Counted from the first letter of the stretch, positions 29,141 to 39,625 are shown. The stretch: 64,000 nucleotides of DNA from Pseudohoeflea suaedae (GCF_004354915.1 NZ_SMSI01000001.1:1488001-1552000); one strand, 5' to 3'. Made by a program: numbers and translations. The notes: generated by a model from the letters alone, not told the origin.

Positions 29141-29255
29141 GACGAGTGGCCCCCGCAATACCTCTTGTCATTCATTCCCCGTTCAGCCAGCTTCACCTAG
29201 AAGGGATGCAACAAAACGCCAAATCCTGCTAACCAGGCGGATAACGGGGCTTGAT

Positions 29256-29498
29256 ATGCAACTTGATCTTTTGACGAAAACCACTCTTGCGCTCGCGGCT
29301 CTGCTGTCGCTGACTGCGCCCAGCTCGGCCACAGACTGCTCGCGGGCCGTTGCCCGTGTGGTCTCGGAGACTGGCGGAGAGCTTCTGTCGGCAACGCCGC
29401 AGAACAGGGGCGGACGGAACGTCTGCGTCGTTACCGTCCTCGTTCCGGGCCACGGCGATGAGCGACCCAAGAAGCTCACGCTTACTGTTCGCTCCTGA
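29256..29498 (+). CDS. feuN: FeuN-like small periplasmic modulator
   Basis: 80 aa with a clear signal peptide (LTKTTLALAALLSLTAPSSA, cut before TDC). The mature part is only ~55 residues with two cysteines and ends VCVVTVLVPGHGDERPKKLT. In Sinorhizobium meliloti an ~80-aa periplasmic protein, FeuN, lies just upstream of feuP and restrains the FeuP/FeuQ system; it is reported to be essential there. Position and size here match. Identification is by context more than by sequence. Confidence 0.75.
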   Translation: MQLDLLTKTTLALAALLSLTAPSSATDCSRAVARVVSETGGELLSATPQNRGGRNVCVVTVLVPGHGDERPKKLTLTVRS

Positions 29499-29566
29499 TT
29501 GCGCTAACGTCTCTTGCTTATATATAGCCGGACGATGAATCATAAGAGCGCGGAGGAGTGGATTTA

Positions 29567-30244
29567 GTGCGCATTCTGGTGGTGGAAGACGATCACGATC
29601 TCAACAGGCAGCTTTGCGAGGCGCTGACCGAGCAGGGCTATGTGGTCGATCGTGCCTTCGACGGCGAGGAGGGGCATTTCCTCGGCGATACCGAGCCCTA
29701 TGATGCCGTCATTCTCGATATCGGCCTGCCGGAGATGGACGGGATCACGGTGCTCGAGAAGTGGCGCGCAGAAAGTCGTGCCATGCCCGTTCTGATCCTG
29801 ACCGCGCGCGATCGCTGGTCGGACAAGGTCGCCGGTATCGATGCCGGTGCCGATGACTATGTGGCCAAACCCTTTCATCTCGAGGAGGTCATGGCGCGTA
29901 TCCGTGCGCTCATCCGGCGCTCGGCCGGCCACGCCTCGTCCGAACTCACCTGCGGTCCACTCAAGGTGGACACCAAGTCCTCCAAGGCGACAGTCGGCGG
30001 TGTGGCGCTCAAACTGACCTCCCACGAATTTCGGCTTCTCTCCTACCTCATCCACCATATTGGCGAGGTGGTGTCGCGTACCGAACTGGTCGAGCATATG
30101 TACGATCAGGATTTCGACCGCGATTCCAACACTATCGAAGTCTTCGTCGGTCGTTTGCGCCGCAAGATGGGTGTCGACCTGATCGAAACCGTACGCGGCC
30201 TCGGCTATCGCATGCGTGCGCCCGGTGACCAAGAAGCGGGATGA
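29567..30244 (+). CDS. feuP: FeuP-like OmpR-family response regulator
   Basis: 225 aa from the GTG at 29567, selected because GGAGGAG at 29552-29558 is optimally placed for it; a GTG at 29558 overlaps that site. The receiver domain has phospho-acceptor Asp51 (LDIGLPEMDG), a LTARDRWSDKVAGIDAGADDY stretch (shown in part) and Lys of AKPFH; the winged-helix output domain ends VGRLRRKMG...TVRGLGYRM. FeuP activates ndvA and osmoadaptation genes in S. meliloti. It overlaps feuQ by four bases. Confidence 0.88.
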   Translation: MRILVVEDDHDLNRQLCEALTEQGYVVDRAFDGEEGHFLGDTEPYDAVILDIGLPEMDGITVLEKWRAESRAMPVLILTARDRWSDKVAGIDAGADDYVAKPFHLEEVMARIRALIRRSAGHASSELTCGPLKVDTKSSKATVGGVALKLTSHEFRLLSYLIHHIGEVVSRTELVEHMYDQDFDRDSNTIEVFVGRLRRKMGVDLIETVRGLGYRMRAPGDQEAG

Positions 30245-31632
30245 TGCTGCGGTTCAATTCCCTTACCGTCCGCGTTCTCTTCTTCGGCTCCATATGGGCG
30301 GCGATCGGCATCGTCGCCATCGCCCTCGTCATCTCCGGCCTCTATCGCAATGCCTCCGAGCGTGGCTTCCGTTTCCTGCTGCGTGCCAATCTCAACGGCA
30401 TCATCAATGCTGTCTCGATGGATGAGACCGGCGAGCTCAGCGGCAGTCCGCAACTCGGCTCTCTCGCCTATTCGCGGCCGGACAGCGGCTGGTACTGGAT
30501 CGTCGATCCGATCCCGCCTGCCGGCGGCAGCCGCCTTGTATCGGCATCGCTCGGAGGGGAAGGTCCCGCAATTCCTTCCGTCGAGGAATATCCCTTCTCC
30601 GAAAGCTATGTCCGGACCTACCCGGCAACCGATCAGGCGGGCAACGAGCTCGTGGTCGCCGAAACCGAGGTCGATCTCGGGCCCGGCGCCGCGCGCATCC
30701 GCGTTGCCGGAAATCTTGCCGTGATCGAAAACGACATCTCCCGCTTCAATTATCGCCTGTTCCTTGCACTTGGACTTTTCGGCATAGGCAGCCTGATCAT
30801 CAACGGAATCGCCATTCTCGTCGGGCTCAAGCCGCTCGACCACGCCCGCCGGGCGCTCGAGCGCATTCGTGCCGGGCAGGCAGACAGGCTGACCGGCGAT
30901 TTTCCCAGCGAGATCGCGCCGCTGGCCAGCGAGATCAACCAGCTCATAGAAATGAACACCCGCGTGGTCGAGCGTGCCCGGAAGCAGGTCGGCAATCTCG
31001 CCCATTCCCTCAAGACGCCGATCGCCGTGCTGCTCAACGAGAGCCGCGAATTCGAGCCCGAGAAGGGCCGCCTGGTTCGCGCCCAGGTGGACTCCATGCA
31101 GGCGCAGGTGCAGACCTATCTGGACCGCGCCCGCATCGCTGCCCAGCGCGGCAGCGTTCTGGCTCGCGCGGATGCGCGCAGTGCCATCGAACGGATGATA
31201 CGGGTAATGGGCAAATTGAACCGCGAGGTCGAATTTTCCCAAGCCATCGAAACCGCCCAGCCCAGGCTTGCCGTCGAACAGCAGGATTTCGAGGAGGCAC
31301 TCGGCAATCTGATGGAGAACGCGGCGCGCTTCGCCAGGAAAAGCGTCGTGGTCCGGGTCGCGCCGGCACATCCCCCGGATGGTGCTGCGATAGCGACAGG
31401 CTGGCTTGCGGTCTCCGTCGAGGATGACGGGCCGGGATTGACGGAAGAGGAGCGCAAGGAAGCGCTCAAGCGCGGGCGCAGGCTCGATGAATCACGGCCC
31501 GGCACCGGGCTCGGCCTGTCCATCGTGGCCGAGATCTGTTCCGAGTATGGCGGCAGCTTCTCGCTGGAGACATCCCAAGCCGGAGGACTTGCCGCCCGGA
31601 TGGTTCTGCCGGGCTTGCAGGCCGAGGCCTGA
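30241..31632 (+). CDS. feuQ: FeuQ-like sensor histidine kinase
   Basis: 463 aa. A first membrane segment (VLFFGSIWAAIGIVAIALVI), a periplasmic domain with SGLYRNASERGFRFLLRANL and WYWIVDP, a second membrane segment (FLALGLFGIGSLIINGIAIL), HAMP, a HisKA domain with His255 (LAHSLKTPIAVLL) and an HATPase domain (GTGLGLSIVAEI) follow in order. It is the partner of FeuP. The periplasmic region is the presumed site of FeuN action. ATG codons at 30241 and 30244 are equally possible. Confidence 0.88.
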   Translation: MMLRFNSLTVRVLFFGSIWAAIGIVAIALVISGLYRNASERGFRFLLRANLNGIINAVSMDETGELSGSPQLGSLAYSRPDSGWYWIVDPIPPAGGSRLVSASLGGEGPAIPSVEEYPFSESYVRTYPATDQAGNELVVAETEVDLGPGAARIRVAGNLAVIENDISRFNYRLFLALGLFGIGSLIINGIAILVGLKPLDHARRALERIRAGQADRLTGDFPSEIAPLASEINQLIEMNTRVVERARKQVGNLAHSLKTPIAVLLNESREFEPEKGRLVRAQVDSMQAQVQTYLDRARIAAQRGSVLARADARSAIERMIRVMGKLNREVEFSQAIETAQPRLAVEQQDFEEALGNLMENAARFARKSVVVRVAPAHPPDGAAIATGWLAVSVEDDGPGLTEEERKEALKRGRRLDESRPGTGLGLSIVAEICSEYGGSFSLETSQAGGLAARMVLPGLQAEA

Positions 31633-31789
31633 CGACAATGCGTCGCTTGACCCTCGATTTGTCGGCGAACTGCGCCATATTGCCGCCACAGCAATGCCGC
31701 ACCAAGGCGGGGAACGAGTGGAGTGGTCCGATCGGCCTCTCTCCCCGTGTTGTTTTTCGGCGAACGATTTTTTGAGGAGACGGACCAGG

Positions 31790-32257
31790 ATGATCGCGTG
31801 CGGCACAACGACTGATAACCTTAAATCGGTTTTCACGGCGGCATCGTTGACCTTGGCTCTCGCAGTCGCCGGTTGCGCGACCTCGAATTCCGGCGTTTCA
31901 CCATTGTCCTTCGCAAGCGCGGGGAAATCATCGGAGCTCGGCTCGAACCAGCTTCTCTCGGCCCTTAATGGCGGCGTTCTGCCGGCAGGATCGATGACGG
32001 ACCTGTCGAAATCCGATCGGTTGCGGGTTCTTGAAGCCGAGTACAAGGCGCTCGAATCCGCGCCGGGCGGACTGCCGGTCGCCTGGAAGAGTTTTGACGG
32101 GCGTGCCAATGGCCAGGTGATCGCGGCGACACCCTATCAGGTCGGCCAGCAGAATTGCCGCCAGTACACCCACTCGGCCACGATCGGCGGCCAGACGGTC
32201 ACGGGGCAGGGGGCGGCTTGCCGCAATCCCGACGGCAGCTGGACGCCCTTGACCTGA
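31790..32257 (+). CDS. Putative lipoprotein, RT0821/Lpp0805-type surface protein
   Basis: 155 aa from the ATG at 31790 (CCAGGA upstream). The N-terminus has a lipobox (LALAVAGC) within a hydrophobic signal. The C-terminal half, with VAWKSFDGRANGQVIA, QNCRQYTHSATIGG and AACRNPDGSWTPL, is the domain found in RT0821/Lpp0805 surface proteins of alphaproteobacteria. It is probably outer-membrane anchored. Function is unknown. It lies between feuQ and the cytochrome c maturation operon. Confidence 0.8.
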   Translation: MIACGTTTDNLKSVFTAASLTLALAVAGCATSNSGVSPLSFASAGKSSELGSNQLLSALNGGVLPAGSMTDLSKSDRLRVLEAEYKALESAPGGLPVAWKSFDGRANGQVIAATPYQVGQQNCRQYTHSATIGGQTVTGQGAACRNPDGSWTPLT

Positions 32258-32419
32258 GCAGTGCTGACCGGCAGTTGTCGGGCTTTCTGTGAACGAGCAG
32301 GTCAAAAAAGCGCTGCCGGTTTGAACTAGCACAAAGTTGATCGCGACCAATTGCCCTAATGGCTGTGTGACGGGCCGAATGCTGTTGGCAATAATCGGTC
32401 TCTCGGATAATGAAAGCCG

Positions 32420-33979
32420 ATGTTTTTCTGGATCATAGCCGCCTTTATGACCTTCGCCGCCTGCATGGCGTTGCTGCTGCCTCTTCTGCGGCGCAGCGAT
32501 GCCGGTGCGGCGAGCGCGTCCGAAGCCCATGACGTCGAGGTCTATCGCGACCAGATCGCCGAGATCGAGCGCGACCATGCCGAGGGACTTATCGATGCGC
32601 AGGAGGCCGAGATCGCCCGCGCGGAGATCGGCCGCCGTCTTCTGGGTGCTGCCCGCAAGGTCGAGGCCGGCGAAGCTGCGCGGAAGCCGCGCCGCACCGG
32701 TCGACGCTATGTCGCCGCCGCCATTCTGATCCTGGTCCCCCTCGCAGCCGTTCCCGCCTATCTTGAACTCGGCGCGCCAGGCGCAGAGCAGCAGCCGCTC
32801 TCCGCGCGCCTGTCACAGGACGCGCAAAAGTCCGATATCTCCGTTCTCATTGCCGATGCAGAAAGCCATCTGACCGCCAACCCGGACGATGGACGCGGCT
32901 GGGACGTGCTCGCGCCGATCTATCTGCGCATCGGGCGCATCGATGACGCCGAGAATGCGTTCCGCAAGGCGATTGCTCTGCTCGGCCCCTCCGCCAGTCG
33001 TCAGGTGGGGCTCGGGGAAACGCTCGTCAGCGAGTCCGACGGTATCGTCACCGAGGAAGCCCGCCTCATCTTCCAGAGTGCCCGTGAACTGGATCCCGAA
33101 GATCCGCGCCCGGCCTTCTTCCTCGCCATGGCCAAGGCCCAGGAAGGCAAGACCGACGAGGCACGCCGCCAGTTCCAGGCGCTGATCGACCGTTCCACGC
33201 CGGATGCGCCCTGGATCCCGGCAATCGAGCAGCAGCTCGCCTCGCTCGATCAAGCCGAGAGCAACGAGGGTTCAAACAGTCCTACGCCTGCGGAAATTGC
33301 GGCCGCGGCCGCCGGCAAGTCGCCGGAGGAGCGCGACGAGATGGTGCGCTCGATGGTGTCGACACTGGAATCGCGGCTGGCGCGGGACCCGAACAATTTC
33401 GACGGCTGGAAGATGCTCATCCGCTCCCAGATTGTCGTCGGAGACCAGGCAAGCGCGCAGCGTTCGCTCAATCGCGCGCTCGTCGTCTTCCCTGAAGCTC
33501 CCCAGGGGCCGGCGCTCGTCGCGCTCGGCAACGAACTTGGTCTCAATGCGAAGGCCGAACTGGGTGGCGTGCCGATGGCGACGACCAACAATCCGGTTGC
33601 CGCGCCCGCTGCTGGCAACGGCAGCGCGGCGAGCGAGCCCTTCATCGTGCCGAATGGCGAAGCCCGCGAGACCGAAACGGATTCCCCCGCACTCGGCAAT
33701 CCATCAGCCGAAGCCATTGCCGATGCCGAAAAAATGTCGGCCGACGATCGTCAGGCGATGATCCGCTCCATGGTTGCCTCGCTCGACGAGAAGCTGACTG
33801 CCGAACCCGACAATATCGAAGGCTGGCTGCGTCTGATCCGTTCCTATGTCGTGCTCGGCGAGGGCGACGAGGCCCGAAATGCCGTCGCGCGCGCAAAATC
33901 GGCCTTCAGCGGCCAGACCGAGCAAATCGGCGCAATCGACGCACTGGCCAATGATCTGGCCATCGGAGAACGGAACTGA
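32420..33979 (+). CDS. ccmI: Cytochrome c maturation protein CcmI (CycH)
   Basis: 519 aa. Two N-terminal membrane segments (FFWIIAAFMTFAACMALLL and YVAAAILILVPLAAVPAYL) flank a cytoplasmic leucine-zipper-like loop with HDVEVYRDQIAEIERDHAEGL (shown in part). The long periplasmic domain has TPR-like repeats. CcmI delivers apocytochrome c to the haem ligation complex. It is followed after 4 bp by ccmE. Confidence 0.93.
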   Translation: MFFWIIAAFMTFAACMALLLPLLRRSDAGAASASEAHDVEVYRDQIAEIERDHAEGLIDAQEAEIARAEIGRRLLGAARKVEAGEAARKPRRTGRRYVAAAILILVPLAAVPAYLELGAPGAEQQPLSARLSQDAQKSDISVLIADAESHLTANPDDGRGWDVLAPIYLRIGRIDDAENAFRKAIALLGPSASRQVGLGETLVSESDGIVTEEARLIFQSARELDPEDPRPAFFLAMAKAQEGKTDEARRQFQALIDRSTPDAPWIPAIEQQLASLDQAESNEGSNSPTPAEIAAAAAGKSPEERDEMVRSMVSTLESRLARDPNNFDGWKMLIRSQIVVGDQASAQRSLNRALVVFPEAPQGPALVALGNELGLNAKAELGGVPMATTNNPVAAPAAGNGSAASEPFIVPNGEARETETDSPALGNPSAEAIADAEKMSADDRQAMIRSMVASLDEKLTAEPDNIEGWLRLIRSYVVLGEGDEARNAVARAKSAFSGQTEQIGAIDALANDLAIGERN

Positions 33980-33983
33980 AACG

Positions 33984-34454
33984 ATGAACAGGAAGCAGAA
34001 ACGACTGTCGATCATTGCCGGTGGCGCGATCTTTCTCGCAGCTGCCGCGGCGCTCGTGATGTCGGCACTGAACGACCAGATCGTGTTCTTCTCCTCGCCC
34101 ACGGATATCCACTCCAGACCGGTTTCCCCCGACACACGGATCCGTCTCGGCGGTCTGGTGGAAGAGGGGACGGTCATCCGCGGCGAGGGCGCCAAAGTTA
34201 CCTTCAAGGTCACCGACACCAACGATTCCGTCGAGGTGACCTATAACGGCATCCTGCCGGATCTCTTCCGCGAGGGACAGGGTGTCGTGGCCGAAGGCAT
34301 CTACGATCCGGCGTCGCGCGTTTTCACTGCCGACACGATCCTTGCCAAGCACGACGAGAATTACATGCCCAAGGAAGTGGCGGATGCCCTCAAGGCGCAG
34401 GGCGTGTGGCAGGAAGGCGAAGGCGGACCCAAACCGGCGTCCGCAAACAACTGA
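33984..34454 (+). CDS. ccmE: Haem chaperone CcmE (CycJ)
   Basis: 156 aa from the ATG at 33984. A membrane anchor (SIIAGGAIFLAAAAALVMSAL) precedes the OB-fold domain with RLGGLVEEGTV and the haem-attachment motif LAKHDENYMP, in which His123 would bind haem covalently. It accepts haem from CcmCD and transfers it to CcmF/H. Length is typical. Confidence 0.95.
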   Translation: MNRKQKRLSIIAGGAIFLAAAAALVMSALNDQIVFFSSPTDIHSRPVSPDTRIRLGGLVEEGTVIRGEGAKVTFKVTDTNDSVEVTYNGILPDLFREGQGVVAEGIYDPASRVFTADTILAKHDENYMPKEVADALKAQGVWQEGEGGPKPASANN

Positions 34455-34509
34455 CTGCGAGAGACTGCCTGCGGCCCGGGGCCGGGGACTGGAACGAAGG
34501 GATGAGGCC

Positions 34510-36495
34510 ATGATTACCGAACTCGGCCATTACGCTCTGATACTTGCGCTCGCCACCGCGCTGGTTCAGTCGCTGGTGCCCCTCATCGGCGCACAGCGCA
34601 ATGATGCAGGCATGATGGCGGTCGGCCCGATGGCTGCGAACCTCTCCTTCGTGCTGGTCGCGTTTTCCTTCCTCACGCTCACCTATGCCTATGTGATCTC
34701 GGACTTCTCGGTTTTGAACGTGGTGGAGAATTCCCACTCCATGAAGCCGATGCTCTACAAGATCACCGGCGTCTGGGGGAACCATGAGGGCTCGATGCTG
34801 CTCTGGGTTCTGATCCTTGTGCTGTTCTCCGCGCTGGTGGCGAATTTTGGCAGAAACCTTCCCGACAAGCTGCGCGCCAATGTCCTGTCGGCGCAGGCCT
34901 GGATCACCGTCGCTTTCCTGCTGTTCATTCTGTTGACGTCCAATCCCTTCATGCGGCTGGCAAACCCGCCGGCCGAAGGCAACGATCTCAATCCGATCCT
35001 GCAGGATCTGGGTCTCGCCATCCATCCGCCGCTCCTCTATCTCGGCTATGTGGGGTTCTCGATCTCCTTCTCTTTCGCCATCGCGGCGCTCATCGAAGGC
35101 CGGCTCGACGCTGCCTGGGCGCGCTGGGTCCGGCCCTGGACCCTGGTCGCCTGGACCTTCCTGACCGCAGGCATCTCCATGGGCTCCTACTGGGCCTATT
35201 ACGAGCTCGGCTGGGGCGGCTGGTGGTTCTGGGATCCGGTCGAGAACGCCTCCTTCATGCCCTGGCTTGCCGGCACCGCGCTTCTGCATTCGGCGCTGGT
35301 GATGGAAAAGCGGGAAGCCTTGAAGGTCTGGACCGTTCTTCTGTCAATCCTCACCTTCTCGTTCTCCCTGCTCGGCACATTTCTGGTGCGCTCGGGCGTG
35401 CTGACCTCCGTCCATGCTTTCGCGACAGACCCTGCGCGCGGCGTGTTCATCCTCGGCATTCTGGCTGTCTTCATTGGCGGCGCCTTCGCGCTGTTCGGCC
35501 TGCGGGCGACGGCGCTCAGAACCGGCGGCCTCTTTGCGCCGATCAGCCGGGAAGGGGCGCTGGTGCTCAACAACCTGTTCCTGACGACGGCGACCGCAAC
35601 CGTGCTGGTCGGCACGCTCTATCCGCTGCTTCTCGAAGCCACCACCGGCACCAAGATTTCCGTCGGAGCCCCTTTCTTCAACCTGACCTTCGGCCCGCTG
35701 ATGATCCCGCTGATGATCGCTGTGCCCTTCGGCCCGCTTCTGGCCTGGAAGCGCGGCGACCTGATGGGCGCGACACAACGGCTCTACGCGGCAATCGGCA
35801 TTTCCATCCTCGTCGGTCTCGTCGTCATGGCGTTCACCACTGACGAACCGGTGCTCGCGGCTGCCGGCATGGCGATCGGTGCCTTCGTCATCCTTGGCGC
35901 GCTGACGGATCTGGTGAACCGGTCCGGCGCCGGCAGGCTTCCCGCCGCAACGGCCTGGGCCCGCTTCAAGGGCCTGCCGCGATCGGCATTCGGGACGGCA
36001 TTCGCCCATGCCGGTCTCGGCATCACCATGATCGGTGTCGTGGCGGCCAGCGTCTATTCGACCGAGCATGTCAGCGCGATGAACGCCGGCGACACCGTCG
36101 AAGCGGGCGGCTACACGGTCCGGTTCGAAGGTCTCAGGGATGTGCAGGGACCGAACTATACCGCCAAATCCGGTCTGTTCGTCATTTCCCGGGGCGGGGC
36201 GGAAGTGGCGCGGGTGACAAGCGCGAAACGCTTCTATCCGGCGCGTCAGATGCCAACCACCGAAGCGGGGATCCGGACCTTCGGCGCAAGCCAGCTCTAC
36301 GTTGCCTTAGGCGACATGGAATCGAACGGCAAGCTCGTCGTCCGCGTCTGGTGGAAGTCCTGGGTGACCTTCATCTGGTACGGCACGGTCCTGATGATGA
36401 TCGGCGGTGCGCTGTCGCTCTCCGACCGTCGCCTGCGCATCGGCGCGCCGCGCAAGGCTGCCCGTCCGGCCAGGACCGCGGAGGCGGTGGCGTGA
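34510..36495 (+). CDS. ccmF: Haem lyase subunit CcmF (CycK)
   Basis: 661 aa from the ATG at 34510. It is a polytopic membrane protein with the WWD-type motif [18 protein letters not shown] near residues 235-252 and [12 protein letters not shown] earlier, the haem-handling signature of CcmF. A periplasmic domain lies near the C-terminus ([19 protein letters not shown]). It ligates haem to apocytochromes. It overlaps ccmH by four bases. Confidence 0.95.
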   Translation: MITELGHYALILALATALVQSLVPLIGAQRNDAGMMAVGPMAANLSFVLVAFSFLTLTYAYVISDFSVLNVVENSHSMKPMLYKITGVWGNHEGSMLLWVLILVLFSALVANFGRNLPDKLRANVLSAQAWITVAFLLFILLTSNPFMRLANPPAEGNDLNPILQDLGLAIHPPLLYLGYVGFSISFSFAIAALIEGRLDAAWARWVRPWTLVAWTFLTAGISMGSYWAYYELGWGGWWFWDPVENASFMPWLAGTALLHSALVMEKREALKVWTVLLSILTFSFSLLGTFLVRSGVLTSVHAFATDPARGVFILGILAVFIGGAFALFGLRATALRTGGLFAPISREGALVLNNLFLTTATATVLVGTLYPLLLEATTGTKISVGAPFFNLTFGPLMIPLMIAVPFGPLLAWKRGDLMGATQRLYAAIGISILVGLVVMAFTTDEPVLAAAGMAIGAFVILGALTDLVNRSGAGRLPAATAWARFKGLPRSAFGTAFAHAGLGITMIGVVAASVYSTEHVSAMNAGDTVEAGGYTVRFEGLRDVQGPNYTAKSGLFVISRGGAEVARVTSAKRFYPARQMPTTEAGIRTFGASQLYVALGDMESNGKLVVRVWWKSWVTFIWYGTVLMMIGGALSLSDRRLRIGAPRKAARPARTAEAVA

Positions 36496-36965
36496 AGCGT
36501 TTCTGTCTCGTTCTCGCGCTTTCGCTCCTGGCGGGGCTTTCCCTCGTCCGTCCCGGTTTTGCCGTCAACCCGGACGAGGTTCTGGCTGACCCTGCGCTCG
36601 AATCCCGCGCCCGCGAGATCTCGCTCGAACTGCGCTGCCTTGTCTGCCAGAACCAGTCGATCGACGATTCCAACGCCGATCTCGCTCATGATCTGAGGGT
36701 TCTCGTCCGCGAGCGCCTGAAGGAAGGCGACACCGACGAGCAGGTCCTCGATTACGTGGTCTCGCGCTATGGCGAGTTCGTGCTTCTCAAGCCGCGTTTC
36801 TCGGTGCGCACAATTCTTCTCTGGGGCACGCCCGTTCTCATTCTGCTGATCGGCATCGCGGCCATCCTCATGGGTGCGCGCAACCGCGCTGCAAGGCGTG
36901 CAACGCCGGCGCTCAGCGCCGAAGAACAGGCGGAAATCGACCGCCTGATGAAGCGCGGGGAATAG
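36492..36965 (+). CDS. ccmH: CcmH (CycL) thiol-reducing subunit
   Basis: 157 aa from the GTG at 36492, inside the end of ccmF. A signal sequence, the redox motif [11 protein letters not shown] (Cys49 and Cys52) and one C-terminal membrane segment ([19 protein letters not shown]) are seen. It reduces the apocytochrome CXXCH disulfide before haem attachment. It is the last gene of the maturation operon. Confidence 0.94.
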   Translation: MKRFCLVLALSLLAGLSLVRPGFAVNPDEVLADPALESRAREISLELRCLVCQNQSIDDSNADLAHDLRVLVRERLKEGDTDEQVLDYVVSRYGEFVLLKPRFSVRTILLWGTPVLILLIGIAAILMGARNRAARRATPALSAEEQAEIDRLMKRGE

Positions 36966-37147
36966 CCGCGCGCGGTACTTTGCTCCGCCAACCTTACGAA
37001 GCTTTAATGTTCCGGAAAGGTTGCCGTAAACCACACTCCTCTACATCTCTCTTCCAACGCCGGACCTCCAGTCTCTCCCTGTCCCCGATCAGGGAGTTCC
37101 CGGCGCCCGAAATTCGAAATTTCTTTCGAGAAGAGGAAGAGACCCAG

Positions 37148-38698
37148 ATGTCCAGCAAGTCCCCCAGGAAAACCAACCGCCTGCTCGCAACCACCGCAAT
37201 CGCCGGCATCGCCGCCGCGATGCTCGCCGTCGGCGTGCCGATGCACACCAATCCGGCACTTGCGGACGCCGTGAAGGTTCAGGCGCCGCAGGCCCCGAGC
37301 TTCGCCGATGTGGTTGAAGCCGTTTCCCCGGCCGTGGTGTCGGTGCGCGTGGCTTCCGATGTCGAGCCCGTTTCCAATGACGGTTTCAGCTTCGACTTCA
37401 ACGGACGCGGCCTCGACCAGCTTCCCGAAGACAGTCCTCTGCGCCGCTTCTTCGATCAGTTCGACCGCCAGTTCGGCGGCCGCGACAATGATCGCGGGCC
37501 CCGCGCCGAGCGTCCCGGTCCCAAGCATCACGGCCGTGCGCGTCCCGTCAGCCAGGGCTCGGGCTTCTTCATCTCCGAAGACGGCTATCTGGTCACCAAC
37601 AATCACGTCGTCGATGACGGCACCGCCTTCACCGTGATCATGGACGACGGCACCGAGCTCGATGCCAAGCTGATCGGCAAGGATCCGCGCACCGATCTCG
37701 CCGTTCTCAAGGTCGAGGAAGCGCGCAAGTTCACCTATGTCGATTTCGCGGACGACAGCAAGGTACGTGTCGGTGACTGGGTGGTTGCCGTCGGTAACCC
37801 GTTCGGCCTTGGCGGTTCGGTGACCGCGGGCATCGTCTCGGCCCGTGGCCGCGACATCGGTGCCGGCCCCTACGACGACTTCATTCAGGTCGACGCGGCT
37901 GTCAACAAGGGTAACTCCGGTGGTCCGACCTTCAACCTCAGCGGCGAAGTGATCGGCATCAACACCGCCATCTTCTCGCCCTCGGGCGGCAATGTCGGCA
38001 TCGCCTTCGCAATTCCCGCCTCGACCGCCAAGGACGTCGTCCAGGATCTTATCCGCGACGGTTCCGTCCAGCGTGGCTGGCTCGGCGTGCAGATCCAGCC
38101 TGTGACCAAGGACATTGCCGAATCGCTCGGCCTCGCCGAAGCGGAAGGCGCGCTCGTCGCCGAGCCGCAGGAAGATACCCCGGCTGCCAAGGCCGGCATC
38201 GAATCCGGCGACGTCGTGACTGCGGTCAACGGCGAAACCGTCAAGGGGCCGCGTGAGCTGGCCCGCAAGATCGGCAATATCGAGCCCGGTCAGGAGGTCG
38301 ACCTGACCATCTGGCGTGACGGAAAAAGCCAGGAGAAGACCGTCACCCTCGGCACCCTTCCGATGAACATGGCTTCCGCGCAGACGGACCAGGAGCAGCC
38401 GGAAGACCAGGCACCGTCGGAGATGACGACGCTCGATGATTTCGGTCTCACCGTGGTCCCGGCGGATGACGGCAAGGGCCTGGTCATCACCGATGTCGAT
38501 CCCGACAGCGCGGCCTCCGAGCGCGGTCTTCGTGCCGGCGACGTCATTCTCTCGGTCAACAACCAGCAGGTGACCGACGCCAAGCAGATGACCCAGGTCA
38601 TCGACAAGGCGGCCAAGGACGGGCGCAAGGCAGCGCTCTTCCAGGTCGAGAACGAGAACCGCTCGCGCTTCGTCGCATTGCCCATCGACCAGGGCTGA
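37148..38698 (+). CDS. degP: Periplasmic serine protease, DegP/Do family
   Basis: 516 aa from the ATG at 37148. A signal peptide (AGIAAAMLAVGVPMHTNPALA) precedes the trypsin-like domain with catalytic His153 (TNNHVV), Asp183 (RTDLAVLKV) and Ser257 (GNSGGP). PDZ1 (GWLGVQIQPV) and PDZ2 (LVITDVDPDSAASERGL) follow, and the segment between His and N-terminus is Asp/Arg-rich. It degrades or refolds damaged envelope proteins. The following two-component pair may share its regulation. Confidence 0.94.
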   Translation: MSSKSPRKTNRLLATTAIAGIAAAMLAVGVPMHTNPALADAVKVQAPQAPSFADVVEAVSPAVVSVRVASDVEPVSNDGFSFDFNGRGLDQLPEDSPLRRFFDQFDRQFGGRDNDRGPRAERPGPKHHGRARPVSQGSGFFISEDGYLVTNNHVVDDGTAFTVIMDDGTELDAKLIGKDPRTDLAVLKVEEARKFTYVDFADDSKVRVGDWVVAVGNPFGLGGSVTAGIVSARGRDIGAGPYDDFIQVDAAVNKGNSGGPTFNLSGEVIGINTAIFSPSGGNVGIAFAIPASTAKDVVQDLIRDGSVQRGWLGVQIQPVTKDIAESLGLAEAEGALVAEPQEDTPAAKAGIESGDVVTAVNGETVKGPRELARKIGNIEPGQEVDLTIWRDGKSQEKTVTLGTLPMNMASAQTDQEQPEDQAPSEMTTLDDFGLTVVPADDGKGLVITDVDPDSAASERGLRAGDVILSVNNQQVTDAKQMTQVIDKAAKDGRKAALFQVENENRSRFVALPIDQG

Positions 38699-38940
38699 GT
38701 AGCCCCGGCCGAACTGCCTGCAGGAACCGGCCGATCGACCAGTCGCCCCCCGGCCGGTGCGATGCAAGCAAAGACAGCGGGCTGCCCCATCGGCCCGCTG
38801 TCGCCAAAGGGCCATGAACCCATGACCCGGGAGACCTCGTGATGACCGACCATGTATCTTTCCAGACCGACGGCTCGCAACAGCCGGCTTGCATGGCCGA
38901 GGCTTGTGGGGAAAGCGGCAATACCGCTAAGACGGACGCC

Positions 38941-39618
38941 ATGAAGATTCTCATCATCGAGGATGACCTCGAGACAGCGTCCTATCTCCTCAAGGCCTTT
39001 CGCGAGGCCGGCATGACCGTTGACCACGCCAGCGACGGCGACAGCGGTTTCTTTCTTGCCTCGGAGAATGACTACGACGTTCTCGTCGTCGATCGCATGC
39101 TTCCCAGGCGGGATGGCCTGTCGATCATCTCCGGGCTTCGCGCCTCCGGCGACGATACCCCCGCGCTCATTCTCTCCGCGCTCGGGCAGGTCGATGACCG
39201 GGTAACCGGGCTGCGCGCCGGAGGCGACGATTATCTCTCCAAGCCCTACGCCTTTTCGGAGCTGCTGGCGCGTGTGGAAATCCTCGGTCGCCGCAAGAGC
39301 GTGCGCGAGGCCGATACCCAGTACAGGGTCGGCGATCTCGAACTCGACCGGCTGAGCCATGAGGTCAAGCGCGCCGGCAAGATCATCCCGCTGCAGCCGC
39401 GCGAATATCGTCTTCTCGAATATCTGATGAAGAATGCCGGGCAGGTGGTCACCCGCACCATGCTGCTCGAGCATGTCTGGGACTATCACTTCGACCCGCA
39501 GACCAACGTCATCGACGTTCATATCTCGAGGCTGCGGTCGAAGATCGAGAAGGATTTCGACGCGCCGCTCCTGCGCACCGTTCGCGGTGCCGGCTACATG
39601 ATGAAGGCGGGGGACTGA
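38941..39618 (+). CDS. OmpR-family response regulator downstream of degP
   Basis: 225 aa from the ATG at 38941 (MKILIIEDD), the usual start for the family. An ATG at 38842 with GGGAGA upstream would add 33 residues without recognisable similarity and cannot be excluded. The receiver domain has Asp51 (VVDRMLPRRDG) and Lys in LSKPYAF; the winged-helix DNA-binding domain contains EHVWDYHFDPQTNVIDVHI and VRGAGYMM. Target genes are unknown. The kinase gene starts 8 bp later. Confidence 0.88.
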   Translation: MKILIIEDDLETASYLLKAFREAGMTVDHASDGDSGFFLASENDYDVLVVDRMLPRRDGLSIISGLRASGDDTPALILSALGQVDDRVTGLRAGGDDYLSKPYAFSELLARVEILGRRKSVREADTQYRVGDLELDRLSHEVKRAGKIIPLQPREYRLLEYLMKNAGQVVTRTMLLEHVWDYHFDPQTNVIDVHISRLRSKIEKDFDAPLLRTVRGAGYMMKAGD

Positions 39619-39625
39619 ACCCGGC

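Noticed and set aside
37004-38815. Open frame of 603 codons antisense to degP
   Set aside because: degP carries the full His/Asp/Ser triad and PDZ domains; the antisense frame is a composition effect.
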